From NCBI GenBank assembly GCA_005773145.1, contig SXHS01000077.1, positions 1-9,363 on the forward strand: 9,363 nt of DNA, in the 5' to 3' direction. The position numbers and the translations under genes were made by a program. Source of the stretch: Planctomycetaceae bacterium (GTDB lineage: Bacteria > Planctomycetota > Planctomycetia > Pirellulales > Pirellulaceae). The notes beneath the pieces are model-generated. The model was not told where the DNA came from, searched no databases, and saw nothing but the letters and a program-made list of their open reading frames with translations. The first letter of the stretch is position 1. Each line of letters opens with the position of its first letter. Of this stretch, positions 1 to 6,329 are shown one piece after another.

Positions 1-63
1 ACACCACGCCCCATTGACGTTGTTGCGCCTTGCCTACTGGATTATCTGTGGAGTTATGCTTGA
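1..63 (+). CDS. possible 3' end of an upstream gene
   Basis: The frame beginning at base 1 is open for 20 codons, ends ...LLDYLWSYA, and stops with TGA at 61-63. That stop shares its last base with the ATG of the next gene (TGATG), an arrangement typical of translationally coupled genes in an operon. However, 20 open codons are easily met by chance in GC-rich DNA, and a second frame (from base 2) is also open until a TAG at 77-79. No family is recognisable. The overlap is what the sequence shows; the existence of a gene is inference. Confidence 0.3.
   Translation, partial: TPRPIDVVAPCLLDYLWSYA
50..53 (+). promoter_or_regulatory. ribosome binding site deciding the start at 63
   Basis: GGAG lies nine bases before the ATG at 63. 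The alternative in-frame starts (TTG at 30, GTG at 48, TTG at 60, ATG at 105) have no comparable Shine-Dalgarno match, so ATG 63 is preferred. Confidence 0.5.
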
Positions 64-3026
64 TGAGATGGGCACATAGACTCGTCGTCGGCAGTCGCGA
101 CGCGATGCGATGCAGTGCAGGACCGATTATCGCAAAGCTACTGGCGTTCGTCATTCTGACCCACCCCATGATGTCGTGGGGAGATGTCCGGCACATGCCC
201 CATGGCGTGATCAGTCTAGAGACCGTGTTGGTGGGGGAACCGGGCAATCTGCCTGACGTTCACGGTCGCGGCGCGGTGCCCTACGTCTATCGCATCGGCA
301 TTTATGAGGTTACGGCCGCTCAATACGTTGAGTTTCTAAATGCTAAGGCCAAGTCGAACAAGCTCGGGCTGTACGAAGAGACCATGGCACACCCAGAACG
401 AGGTTGCGGAATACGCCAACTCGGAAAAGAGGGGCGATTCATCTATGACCTGTCACCTCATGCTGCCAACCGCCCGGTACTAGGAGTGTCCTTCTGGTCG
501 GCATGCCGTTTCGTGAACTGGCTTCACAACGGTCAGGGAAACGGTGACACCGAGACCGGCGCGTACACCCTAAATGGCTATCACGACAATGATGGCCGCA
601 CCATTCAACGCAATGCGGGGGCCCGCTGGTATTTGCCGAGCGTTGACGAATGGCACAAGGCGGCTTATTTCGATCCGACCAAACCTGGTGGGCCCGGCTA
701 CTGGTCCTACCCGACTCGCAGCGATACACGCCCCACCCGCGCGGCCGAGGAAGCATCCGCTGCGACCTACAACAACGGAACGTACCTCAGCCCCGTGACC
801 ACGCCAGTTGGTACGTACCAGAAGGCGGCGAGCCCCTTCGGGACTTTTGATCAGGCGGGCAACGTCTATGAGTGGACCGATTCCGTTGTGAATGGTGCGC
901 ATCGGGCCTTGCGCGGTGGATCTTATTTGTATGGCCCCGAGGACATGCAGGCATCGTCTCCAGGGGAATTCACTTTGCCGGGGAGCTATGGCATGCGATT
1001 TCACACGGGCTTTCGCGTGGCGGCCTCGGAGCATGCGCCCACCTATGCGGGCGTGGCAGCTGAACGGTGGGCCAGTCCGCGCGAGGTTCGGGCGAAGAAA
1101 ATGATCAGCACGGGCCAAGATTCACTGCAGGGCGGCATGCACGGCGTAACGCCCGAGTATCTGCTGGCCAACCCGGGCTTCACCGCCAGCCACCCTTTCG
1201 ATGGATTGACGGTGACCTTGCCATTGGATGCCCAGTGGTGTCAGGAGTTCAGCCGAGAACTAATCCGGCTGGATGAGAAGTGGAGCGCCGAGGAAGGCAT
1301 CACCGATAAGGGACGCTCGTACGTTTTGGACGAGTTGGTCTGGTCTAAGAAGGCCGTCCCCTATGCGGCCGTACAGCAAACAGTGCGCGATTTACTCCGA
1401 ATTCAATGGGGGCCACTGACGGATAACTTTTTCTGGTATCGGTTGAGCGGCGAAGGACGTAGTGGTCCCCTGGCGGTCGATTTGACAAACGACGGTGACT
1501 GGGCCGCGATTCAGAACAACGCAGCCGTGATGGCACGTGCCTGCCGCGAGGCGAAGTTCAAAGGGTTTCTGCTGGATACGGAACAGTATGGGTCGTATGC
1601 GGCCAAGGCGGCTGACGCGGCCACCCAGCCCGAGGGCGAGGGGGGCGAAGGTGAGGATCAAGAAGATGGCAAACCGAAGTCGCCCCCCAGCCGATCGTTC
1701 CCCATGGGGAGGGATTCGGCAGAAGTACTGCGTCAACGGGGCCGTCAGTGGATCGAGGCCGTGCAGGCGGAGTACCCTGATATCACGATCATCATTTTCT
1801 TTGGCTGGGCTCCCGATCTCGACAGGGCGGGATTCCTGGCCGGAGTCAAGGACTTTCTCAATGGCGTGCTGGAGGGCCTCAAGAAACCTGCGCGCCTGGT
1901 ACACGGCTACGAAAATACCTTCTACTACGGGCAGGCCGCGAACAGTCGGTATTTCCAAGAGGCTTTACCGGGTGATCGAGCTCGCTATGAATGGGCGCGT
2001 CAGTCCATGCGCAAATGGCGATGCTTCAGCACGGATCCCGAAAAATACGATCAATTTGTCGAGCCGGGCATGGCGGCCTGGGTGGAAAGTGATCCTTGGA
2101 ACCTTTGGGGGCCCGGGTATCCCAGCGGCACGCGCGATACCATCTGGTCGAATCTGCCTCTATCGTTGGCCTATGCCGATGAGTATGTGTGGGTTTGGTC
2201 GGAGCACACCCACTACGGCCATGCCTTCTCCCATAAAACTGGGACGAACCCATTCCTGGCTTCACTGAGCAATCAGACCTTCAATACGGGCAAGGAGGCC
2301 GTTTCGAAACTGAGCGAGGATTTCGCCACTGATCCCCTTCAACGGGGCTGGTACTTTGATTTCGATATATTGGATGCGGGGCGTAAACAACAATCCGACC
2401 AGGCAGCAGCCATCTTCGATACCAATGCCGTGGCCTACGCATGGTCTGCCGAAGATCGAGCGGTGCGCGTCCGAGGGAACTGGAACTCCGGCCCCAACGG
2501 CGAACTCACCCCCAACTTGCAGGGTCAGCGACGCCGTTATGTACATCCCATCACGCCCGTCGGAGCTGGGGATCGATTCACGGCATCCCTCGAGTTCTCG
2601 GTCGAATCCTTCGGATCGGATCCGTCGAACCCGATCGTGCTCGGCCTATTCCACGGAGACCAGTTGGCCAACCGCAGCTCCATTAGTTTGCGGATCTCGG
2701 CTGCGTCGCACAGTGTGATCCATGTTTGTGGGGAAGGCCGGACCTGGTCGCTGGAGTTGACGGTTCCCGGTGGGCTGCGAACCAAGACTGATTATCGCAT
2801 CGACTGGAGTTATGACGGACGAACCCGCCAGTTGGCCGCTGTGCTCCGTGATATCGTTCAGAGCCGGGATCTAGCGCGGACGGAGGGACCGCTTCCCCAG
2901 GAACTCGGTGCATTCCAGCTGGACGAAATCGGTGCCGCGCAATGGGATGTCGATGCGACCGCCACACCTCGGCATCAAGCCCACCAATATCTGCTCCGTC
3001 AAGTGCGCTTTGAGCGGAGAGACTGA
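63..3026 (+). CDS. secreted FGE-sulfatase-like domain fused to putative glycoside hydrolase
   Basis: Predicted exported protein of 987 residues. An export signal (about residues 20-40, hydrophobic IIAKLLAFVIL, possible cleavage after SWG) precedes an FGE-sulfatase/SUMF1-PvdO-EgtB fold at about 48-321. Its hallmarks are YEVTAAQYVEFLNA (81-94), GVSFWSACRFVNWL (141-154), WYLPSVDEWHKAAYF (189-203), GNVYEWTD (266-273), RALRGGSY (281-288) and GFRVAA (316-321). No cysteine lies between RGGSY and GFR, where true formylglycine-generating enzymes carry their copper-binding pair, so sulfatase activation is unlikely. Residues about 358-760 look like a TIM-barrel hydrolase: GFLLDTEQYG (501-510, D505 and E507), YENTFYYG (616-623), YADEYVWVWSEHTHYG (704-719). 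An acidic Gly/Glu-rich insert sits at 522-544. The last ~150 residues look like a LamG/concanavalin-type sandwich. Seen: motifs and missing cysteines. Inferred: carbohydrate-related role. The FGE call is firm; the hydrolase call is tentative. Confidence 0.8.
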   Translation: MRWAHRLVVGSRDAMRCSAGPIIAKLLAFVILTHPMMSWGDVRHMPHGVISLETVLVGEPGNLPDVHGRGAVPYVYRIGIYEVTAAQYVEFLNAKAKSNKLGLYEETMAHPERGCGIRQLGKEGRFIYDLSPHAANRPVLGVSFWSACRFVNWLHNGQGNGDTETGAYTLNGYHDNDGRTIQRNAGARWYLPSVDEWHKAAYFDPTKPGGPGYWSYPTRSDTRPTRAAEEASAATYNNGTYLSPVTTPVGTYQKAASPFGTFDQAGNVYEWTDSVVNGAHRALRGGSYLYGPEDMQASSPGEFTLPGSYGMRFHTGFRVAASEHAPTYAGVAAERWASPREVRAKKMISTGQDSLQGGMHGVTPEYLLANPGFTASHPFDGLTVTLPLDAQWCQEFSRELIRLDEKWSAEEGITDKGRSYVLDELVWSKKAVPYAAVQQTVRDLLRIQWGPLTDNFFWYRLSGEGRSGPLAVDLTNDGDWAAIQNNAAVMARACREAKFKGFLLDTEQYGSYAAKAADAATQPEGEGGEGEDQEDGKPKSPPSRSFPMGRDSAEVLRQRGRQWIEAVQAEYPDITIIIFFGWAPDLDRAGFLAGVKDFLNGVLEGLKKPARLVHGYENTFYYGQAANSRYFQEALPGDRARYEWARQSMRKWRCFSTDPEKYDQFVEPGMAAWVESDPWNLWGPGYPSGTRDTIWSNLPLSLAYADEYVWVWSEHTHYGHAFSHKTGTNPFLASLSNQTFNTGKEAVSKLSEDFATDPLQRGWYFDFDILDAGRKQQSDQAAAIFDTNAVAYAWSAEDRAVRVRGNWNSGPNGELTPNLQGQRRRYVHPITPVGAGDRFTASLEFSVESFGSDPSNPIVLGLFHGDQLANRSSISLRISAASHSVIHVCGEGRTWSLELTVPGGLRTKTDYRIDWSYDGRTRQLAAVLRDIVQSRDLARTEGPLPQELGAFQLDEIGAAQWDVDATATPRHQAHQYLLRQVRFERRD

Positions 3027-3044
3027 TGCGTCGTGCTCGATGAC

Positions 3045-3893
3045 CTACAGTTTGTCCGTTTCGAATGTATTGCCGTCCGTAAAGTTGCCGCTCTGCAGGC
3101 CTAGTCGGAACCAACGCACACGTTGCTCGGATGAGCCGTGCGTGAACGAGTCGGGAACGACGTAGCCTTGGGAGCGGCGTTGCAAGCGGTCGTCGCCAAT
3201 CGCGCTCGCCGCACGCAATCCTTGCTCAAGATCACCCGGCTCCAAGATTTGATGCATGCGATGTGCATGATGGGCCCAGACACCGGCAAAAAAGTCCGCT
3301 TGCAATTCGAGTCGCACGGAGAGTTCGTTGCCTTCCGTCTGGGATGCACGAGACTGCGCTTGTCGCACCTGGTCGGAGATACCCAAAAGATTTTGCACAT
3401 GATGGCCAACCTCATGAGCCAAAACATAGGCCTGGGCAAACTCACCAGGTGCTCCAAAGTCATCCTTCAGCTGTCGGTAGAACTGCAGGTCAATATAAAC
3501 CTTCTGGTCCGCGGGGCAGTAAAATGGGCCCATGGCCGCGCTGGCAAACCCACAAGCGGACTGTACTTGGTTCGTGAACAAAACCAAAGTTGGCGGGCGA
3601 TAGGTTTGACCTTCGCGCTCGAGCAGGGTCGTCCACACATCTTCGGTATCAGCCAACACCGTGCGAACGAACTGACTCAGCTCGTCGGGTTCCCCCGAAG
3701 CCTCGGCTGGCTGGTCGACGGGCGCACCAACCGGCGCCTGTTGATTCAGAACGGTCATCGGGTCCACCCCCATGAACAGGGCGAACACGATCAGCAGCAG
3801 CGTGAGGATTCCCCCACCCGCTATCACGGGACCAGCTGACATGGAACGGCGATCTTCAATGTTTTCACTTTGCCTGCGCCCACGCCAACGCAT
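3045..3893 (-). CDS. ypfJ: YpfJ-family neutral zinc metallopeptidase, membrane-anchored
   Basis: The 282-residue protein has the full architecture of the YpfJ/KPN_02809 family (Pfam Zn_peptidase, PF04228). It starts with the family signature MRWRGRRQSENIEDRR, followed by one membrane segment (about 21-42, VIAGGGILTLLLIVFALFMG) and a Pro/Ala/Glu-rich linker (about 52-70). The catalytic domain has the zinc motif HEVGH at 160-164 (H160 and H164 ligands, E161 general base) and a likely third ligand E196 in LELQADFFAGVWAH. YVVPDSFTHGSSEQRVRWF near the C-terminus is also family-typical. The catalytic part should face the periplasm; physiological substrates are not established for the family. The start is backed by GAGGAA just upstream and the conserved first residues. 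It converges on the FGE-fusion gene, with only 18 bp between stops and no obvious terminator. A CATAAT element 30 bases before the start could be a -10 box, but no matching -35 is evident. Length and motifs are intact. Confidence 0.93.
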   Translation of the reverse strand: MRWRGRRQSENIEDRRSMSAGPVIAGGGILTLLLIVFALFMGVDPMTVLNQQAPVGAPVDQPAEASGEPDELSQFVRTVLADTEDVWTTLLEREGQTYRPPTLVLFTNQVQSACGFASAAMGPFYCPADQKVYIDLQFYRQLKDDFGAPGEFAQAYVLAHEVGHHVQNLLGISDQVRQAQSRASQTEGNELSVRLELQADFFAGVWAHHAHRMHQILEPGDLEQGLRAASAIGDDRLQRRSQGYVVPDSFTHGSSEQRVRWFRLGLQSGNFTDGNTFETDKL

Positions 3894-3896
3894 CGC

Positions 3897-3902
3897 TTCC
3901 TC
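3897..3902 (-). promoter_or_regulatory. ribosome binding site of the YpfJ-family gene
   Basis: On the minus strand GAGGAA is followed by GCG and then the ATG. It supports the start that gives the conserved family N-terminus. Confidence 0.6.
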
Positions 3903-3969
3903 AACATTTCTAAGTTCGGGTTATTATGGTTGTGGTCGAGTTTTCATACTTGAACAACATCTGGGGATA

Positions 3970-3994
3970 GCCACAGGCAAGATGCCAGTGCCAC
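3970..3994. repeat. TGILPV-type interspersed palindrome
   Basis: CACAGGCA (3972-3979), spacer AGA, TGCCAGTG (3983-3990) form an imperfect inverted repeat with one mismatch in eight. The minus strand reads GGCACTGGCATCTTGCCTG, which translates as GTGILPV. From memory, this string recurs in spurious short ORFs of planctomycete and verrucomicrobial genomes, because a dispersed 'GGCATCTTGCC' palindrome lies between genes there. Only one copy is visible here, so repeat status rests on that recollection. Its intergenic location fits. Confidence 0.5.
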
Positions 3995-4030
3995 GGTCGT
4001 TTGTTGAACGGTCTTGCATTTTACAGAGAA

Positions 4031-4068
4031 CCGCCGGAATGCAACAGGGTTGCAGAGGAGAACGGCGG
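4031..4068 (-). terminator. nested hairpin behind the kinase gene, possible terminator
   Basis: Outer arms CCGCCG (4031-4036) and CGGCGG (4063-4068) are perfect complements. They enclose a second perfect inverted repeat, TGCAAC (4040-4045) and GTTGCA (4049-4054), with a three-base loop. The structure begins about ten bases after the kinase stop. The following minus-strand bases (TTCTCTGT) are only modestly T-rich, so this is not a textbook intrinsic terminator. It could stop transcription or protect the 3' end of the mRNA. Confidence 0.4.
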
Positions 4069-4078
4069 CGATCAGCCA

Positions 4079-5635
4079 TCAGTGATCGATGCGGGATGCG
4101 GCCCGCCGCTGGACCATGGCTGCAATCTGATCGCGGAGATCGGTCAGTCGCACGGGTAGCAGAACCACCTGACGCCATTCGTCCTTGAAGGCCTCGGCCT
4201 GCCAATCCTGTTGGGCGGGGTCCAGCAACAGCACGGCTGGCACATCCTTGGTCGCATCGACTCGGGGGAGCAGGTTGAAAGCCTCCAGTGATGCCCGTCC
4301 GATATCGCGGGTACTTAACAAGAGGCAATCGGCGGGTCGCGGAACGGCTGACATACGGTCCAGGGCGCGCTGCGGGTCCCCCGTCAGCAACACGCGGAAC
4401 CCCAATTTTTTTAGTCGGTCGCGCATCAGATTCTGCATTTCGGGGGCGGATTCGACGACCATGACGGTACAGCCGTTGGCAAGTTGGCCGTCCAGATCAC
4501 CGTCCGCCGCATTGCCACTGGCCCCCGCCCGCAAACGTACCAGAACTTTCTTCAGATCAACCAGCATTTCAGCCGGCGTCTGGTAGCGGCGCACGGGATT
4601 CATTTCCATGGACTTCTTCAGCACCATGGCGACGTGCGAGGGGACTTCCGGGTTGACCTGTTGAATGGGCGTGATTTGCTCGAAGCGGGTTGCGCTGAGA
4701 CGCTGCAAACGATCACGCGTCTCCACCAGCGCTGGTTTGCCACAAAGCATATGGTAGTACATGCAGCCGACAAAATAAATGTCGCTCTGGGGATGGTCCT
4801 TGCGCACGCTCGTAGCGCGTTCCAGCGCCACATAGTCAATGGTTCTCGGATTGGCGCACTCGATCAGGGCATCATCGGACAGACTTCCACCTTCGCCGGC
4901 CAGGCCGAAATCAACCAGCTGGGCGCGTCCGGTCGTGGACAACAACACATTGGACAGCTTCAGGTCGCGATGCGTGATGCCTCGCTCAAAGGCAAAGGCC
5001 AGGCCGGAAGTCAGATCGGCGGTCAGCCGCGTGGCATCCTCAACCGACAACTTTCCTTGGATTTTGACAAACTCCCGCAGATTGCGCCCTTCCACGAAGT
5101 CCATGATCAAGAAGGGCTGAGGGACACGCGAATGCACTTCGAGGATAGGGACAATGTTGGGGTGTCGCAGGGATTCTCCCATCTCCCCTTCGCGACAGAA
5201 ACGATCACGCTGCACGGGATCCGAGCAGAAACGGGTGCGGAGCACCTTCACGGCGACCACTTTCCCGGTGGTGGGATGCACCGCGCGATAGACACGCGCA
5301 AACGTGCCAGTCCCCACCACGTAGAGCACCTTGTACGGACCGTAGAAAAATCCGGAGCGCTCCCCCTTCAATACGCGTTCGATCTGATAATTGGTCAGCA
5401 ACTCGCGGCGCAAGAGCATGTTCTGGAAGTCGACCAACGGGACATCCCGTGTGCCAAACTCACCCCACAACGACTCGAGCTGCCGGGCGTCCAGCAGGTT
5501 GAGGTCGAAGATTCGCTGGGCCAACTGTTCGGCGGTTAGCGCGTGCATCACCCGGTTCCCACTTCTCGTTCCGTCGACGCGAGTCGGCTGCAGCTCGCGG
5601 CCGTTGGGATGCCGGAGTTCGCTCTCGATCGTCAT
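4079..5635 (-). CDS. Ser/Thr protein kinase with degenerate receiver domain
   Basis: Hanks-type kinase of 518 residues, which phosphorylates Ser/Thr on unknown substrates. An N-terminal helical module (about 31-98, LTAEQLAQRIFDLNLLDARQ to LLTNYQIERVLKG) resembles the segment before the kinase domain in many planctomycete kinases. The kinase domain (about 101-367) has the glycine loop VGTGTFARVY (107-116), K130 in VAVK, E149, HRDLKLSN (222-229, D224), DFG (242-244), ALE in place of APE (270-272) and SDIYFVG (284-290), so it should be active. Residues about 389-510 have receiver-like order (TVMVVESAPEMQNLMRDRL...), but the usual phospho-acceptor Asp position reads CLLLS (S441) and the conserved Lys before Pro is L493 (VLLPVR), implying a pseudo-receiver. 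No membrane segment is seen, so the kinase is probably cytosolic. The start is uncertain: ATG 5635 lacks a clear Shine-Dalgarno, and ATG at 5548 (residue 30) would keep all domains. It follows the small helical gene after 73 bp, likely in the same transcript. Confidence 0.9.
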   Translation of the reverse strand: MTIESELRHPNGRELQPTRVDGTRSGNRVMHALTAEQLAQRIFDLNLLDARQLESLWGEFGTRDVPLVDFQNMLLRRELLTNYQIERVLKGERSGFFYGPYKVLYVVGTGTFARVYRAVHPTTGKVVAVKVLRTRFCSDPVQRDRFCREGEMGESLRHPNIVPILEVHSRVPQPFLIMDFVEGRNLREFVKIQGKLSVEDATRLTADLTSGLAFAFERGITHRDLKLSNVLLSTTGRAQLVDFGLAGEGGSLSDDALIECANPRTIDYVALERATSVRKDHPQSDIYFVGCMYYHMLCGKPALVETRDRLQRLSATRFEQITPIQQVNPEVPSHVAMVLKKSMEMNPVRRYQTPAEMLVDLKKVLVRLRAGASGNAADGDLDGQLANGCTVMVVESAPEMQNLMRDRLKKLGFRVLLTGDPQRALDRMSAVPRPADCLLLSTRDIGRASLEAFNLLPRVDATKDVPAVLLLDPAQQDWQAEAFKDEWRQVVLLPVRLTDLRDQIAAMVQRRAASRIDH

Positions 5636-5708
5636 GCGGACACGCCGTGTTCCACAGGAATCGATCCGCGCGGACCGTAGCCCGCTGCCGCCTCACCGCG
5701 GTGGAAGA
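5636..5708. other. short gap with two perfect palindromes
   Basis: The 73 bp between the helical-protein stop and the kinase start contain TCCGCGCGGA (5665-5674) and CACCGCGGTG (5694-5703), both perfect 10-bp palindromes. They could be protein-binding sites or short processing hairpins, or chance in GC-rich DNA. No promoter is evident. Confidence 0.35.
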
Positions 5709-5996
5709 CTATTCCTGTTCGCGTTCCAATCGGCCCTGAAACGCATCTCGCTCGCGGCGAGTTGCCTCCAGGTCAAACACTAAGTATTTCATGTCCAGAC
5801 GCAATTGTCCCAAGGCGTCTTGGACCAACCCCAAAATTCGTTTCCGTCGACGGGTACTCTCGGCCACACGCTGCATGATGGGCCCAAGCTGCGCCCGGTA
5901 GTTTTCGGGCAATCCCATGACAGCAGCCATCAACTCATTCACGTCCTGCGGCAGCGACTCGCTGGCCGTCTCTTCAATACGGGCTCGATGGTTCAT
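5709..5996 (-). CDS. small alpha-helical, coiled-coil-like protein
   Basis: A 95-residue charged protein with no signal peptide, cysteine or membrane segment. It appears nearly all helical: residues about 17-48 form an amphipathic stretch, RRRKR at 49-53 is basic, and the C-terminal half (about 56-95, LGLVQDALGQLRLDMKYLVF then EATRRERDAFQGRLEREQE) has coiled-coil-like heptad spacing and many Arg/Glu. I do not recognise a named family. The 'LRLDMKYLVFDLEATRRERD' segment looks like a conserved core, and I suspect a planctomycete-restricted family. The gene lies 73 bp upstream of the kinase gene on the same strand, so it could be a partner, scaffold or substrate of the kinase. The start is supported by GGGAG six bases before the ATG. 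It reads as a real gene because of that signal, its operon position and the absence of low-complexity translation artefacts. Confidence 0.75.
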   Translation of the reverse strand: MNHRARIEETASESLPQDVNELMAAVMGLPENYRAQLGPIMQRVAESTRRRKRILGLVQDALGQLRLDMKYLVFDLEATRRERDAFQGRLEREQE

Positions 5997-6002
5997 AGGT
6001 GA

Positions 6003-6007
6003 CTCCC
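6003..6007 (-). promoter_or_regulatory. ribosome binding site of the small helical gene
   Basis: GGGAG on the minus strand, six bases before the ATG at 5996, fixes the start of the 95-residue protein. Confidence 0.6.
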
Positions 6008-6102
6008 AATCCTCAGATGAAGTGCCGGGGGTTTCCTATCTTCCCGAAGCAGTTGACGTGCCGCGCCGGTCCGTACCAAGCTGACTTCATCGTAACACAT
6101 TG

Positions 6103-6138
6103 GGGCAATTCGTGTTAGGTGCTAGCGTCAGATTGCCC
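6103..6138. repeat. 7-bp inverted repeat
   Basis: GGGCAAT (6103-6109) and ATTGCCC (6132-6138) are perfect complements around a 22-nt loop. A third small palindrome, TCCCCAGGGGA, follows at 6141-6151. These could be operator or hairpin elements. A 7-bp repeat with a long loop can arise by chance. Confidence 0.3.
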
Positions 6139-6214
6139 TTTCCCCAGGGGACGTGGTCAATTCGCCACAGATGGTCTCGCCCCTGATTTCGAATCGTGTT
6201 AAAAGGCCACGTCG

Positions 6215-6244
6215 GGCGGGGGCCCCGCCTGGGAGGGCCTCCCA
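6215..6244. repeat. two abutting perfect 15-nt palindromes
   Basis: GGCGGGG-G-CCCCGCC (6215-6229) is followed without any gap by TGGGAGG-G-CCTCCCA (6230-6244). Each has perfect 7-bp arms around a single central G, but the arm sequences differ. The pair lies 85 bases before the start of the secreted-protein gene. It may form tandem hairpins in the leader RNA, or be a repeated extragenic palindrome. Confidence 0.7.
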
Positions 6245-6317
6245 TCGACACTTGGTACAGGACTCCCGCACCCCCCAGTTTCCCGGTTGTAACGGTCCGG
6301 ATACCTTGCCGGCCTGC

Positions 6318-6322
6318 AAGGA
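6318..6322 (+). promoter_or_regulatory. ribosome binding site deciding the start at 6330
   Basis: AAGGA stands seven bases before ATG 6330. This ATG places the hydrophobic export signal at the N-terminus, whereas the longer frame from 6153 would bury it about 70 residues inside. Confidence 0.6.
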
Positions 6323-6329
6323 CGCCCGC

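Larger units (their letters stand above)
3894..4078. other. intergenic region between peptidase and kinase genes
   Basis: The 185 bp gap holds, read on the minus strand, a nested hairpin shortly after the kinase stop, then the TGILPV-type palindrome, then an AT-rich stretch (about 3903-3930) and the peptidase ribosome binding site. No ORF of gene-like quality is seen. Confidence 0.6.
5997..6329. other. divergent intergenic region, 333 bp
   Basis: This region separates the minus-strand helical/kinase unit from the plus-strand secreted protein and must carry promoters for both directions, though none matches consensus well. It holds an inverted repeat GGGCAAT (6103-6109) / ATTGCCC (6132-6138), a small palindrome TCCCCAGGGGA (6141-6151) and the double 15-nt palindrome at 6215-6244. 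The reading frame of the downstream gene is open upstream to 6153, but the signal peptide position shows this part is not translated. No RNA gene is recognised. Confidence 0.6.

Noticed and set aside
14..45. TTGACG (14-19) and GATTAT (40-45) as a sigma70-like promoter
   Set aside because: The spacing of 20 bp is too long and the -10 match is poor; planctomycete promoters are not reliably read from this consensus.
63..1060. a functional formylglycine-generating enzyme maturing sulfatases
   Set aside because: No cysteine pair is present in the catalytic segment, and no sulfatase gene lies in the window.
1537..2268. 243-codon open frame on the plus strand in another frame
   Set aside because: It sits inside the FGE-fusion gene and encodes Arg/Ser/Pro-rich sequence typical of frame shadows.
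3027..3044. bidirectional terminator between convergent genes
   Set aside because: The 18-bp gap has no inverted repeat or T tract.
3138..3839. 233-codon open frame on the plus strand
   Set aside because: It is antisense to the YpfJ-family gene, which carries all family motifs.
3923..3928. CATAAT on the minus strand as a -10 box for the peptidase gene
   Set aside because: It is well placed 30 bases before the start, but no -35 element lies at 16-18 bp, so it is noted only in the gene entry.
3924..4328. 134-codon minus-strand frame containing GTGILPV
   Set aside because: It overlaps the end of the kinase gene in another frame, and the GTGILPV string comes from the intergenic palindrome, not from a conserved protein.
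4484..5539. 351-codon open frame on the plus strand
   Set aside because: It lies wholly antisense to the kinase gene, whose motifs are intact, and its translation has no recognisable domain. It is a GC-rich shadow frame.
6153..6329. 59-residue N-terminal extension of the second secreted protein
   Set aside because: It would bury the export signal, it translates through the palindromes, and AAGGA before ATG 6330 marks a better start.
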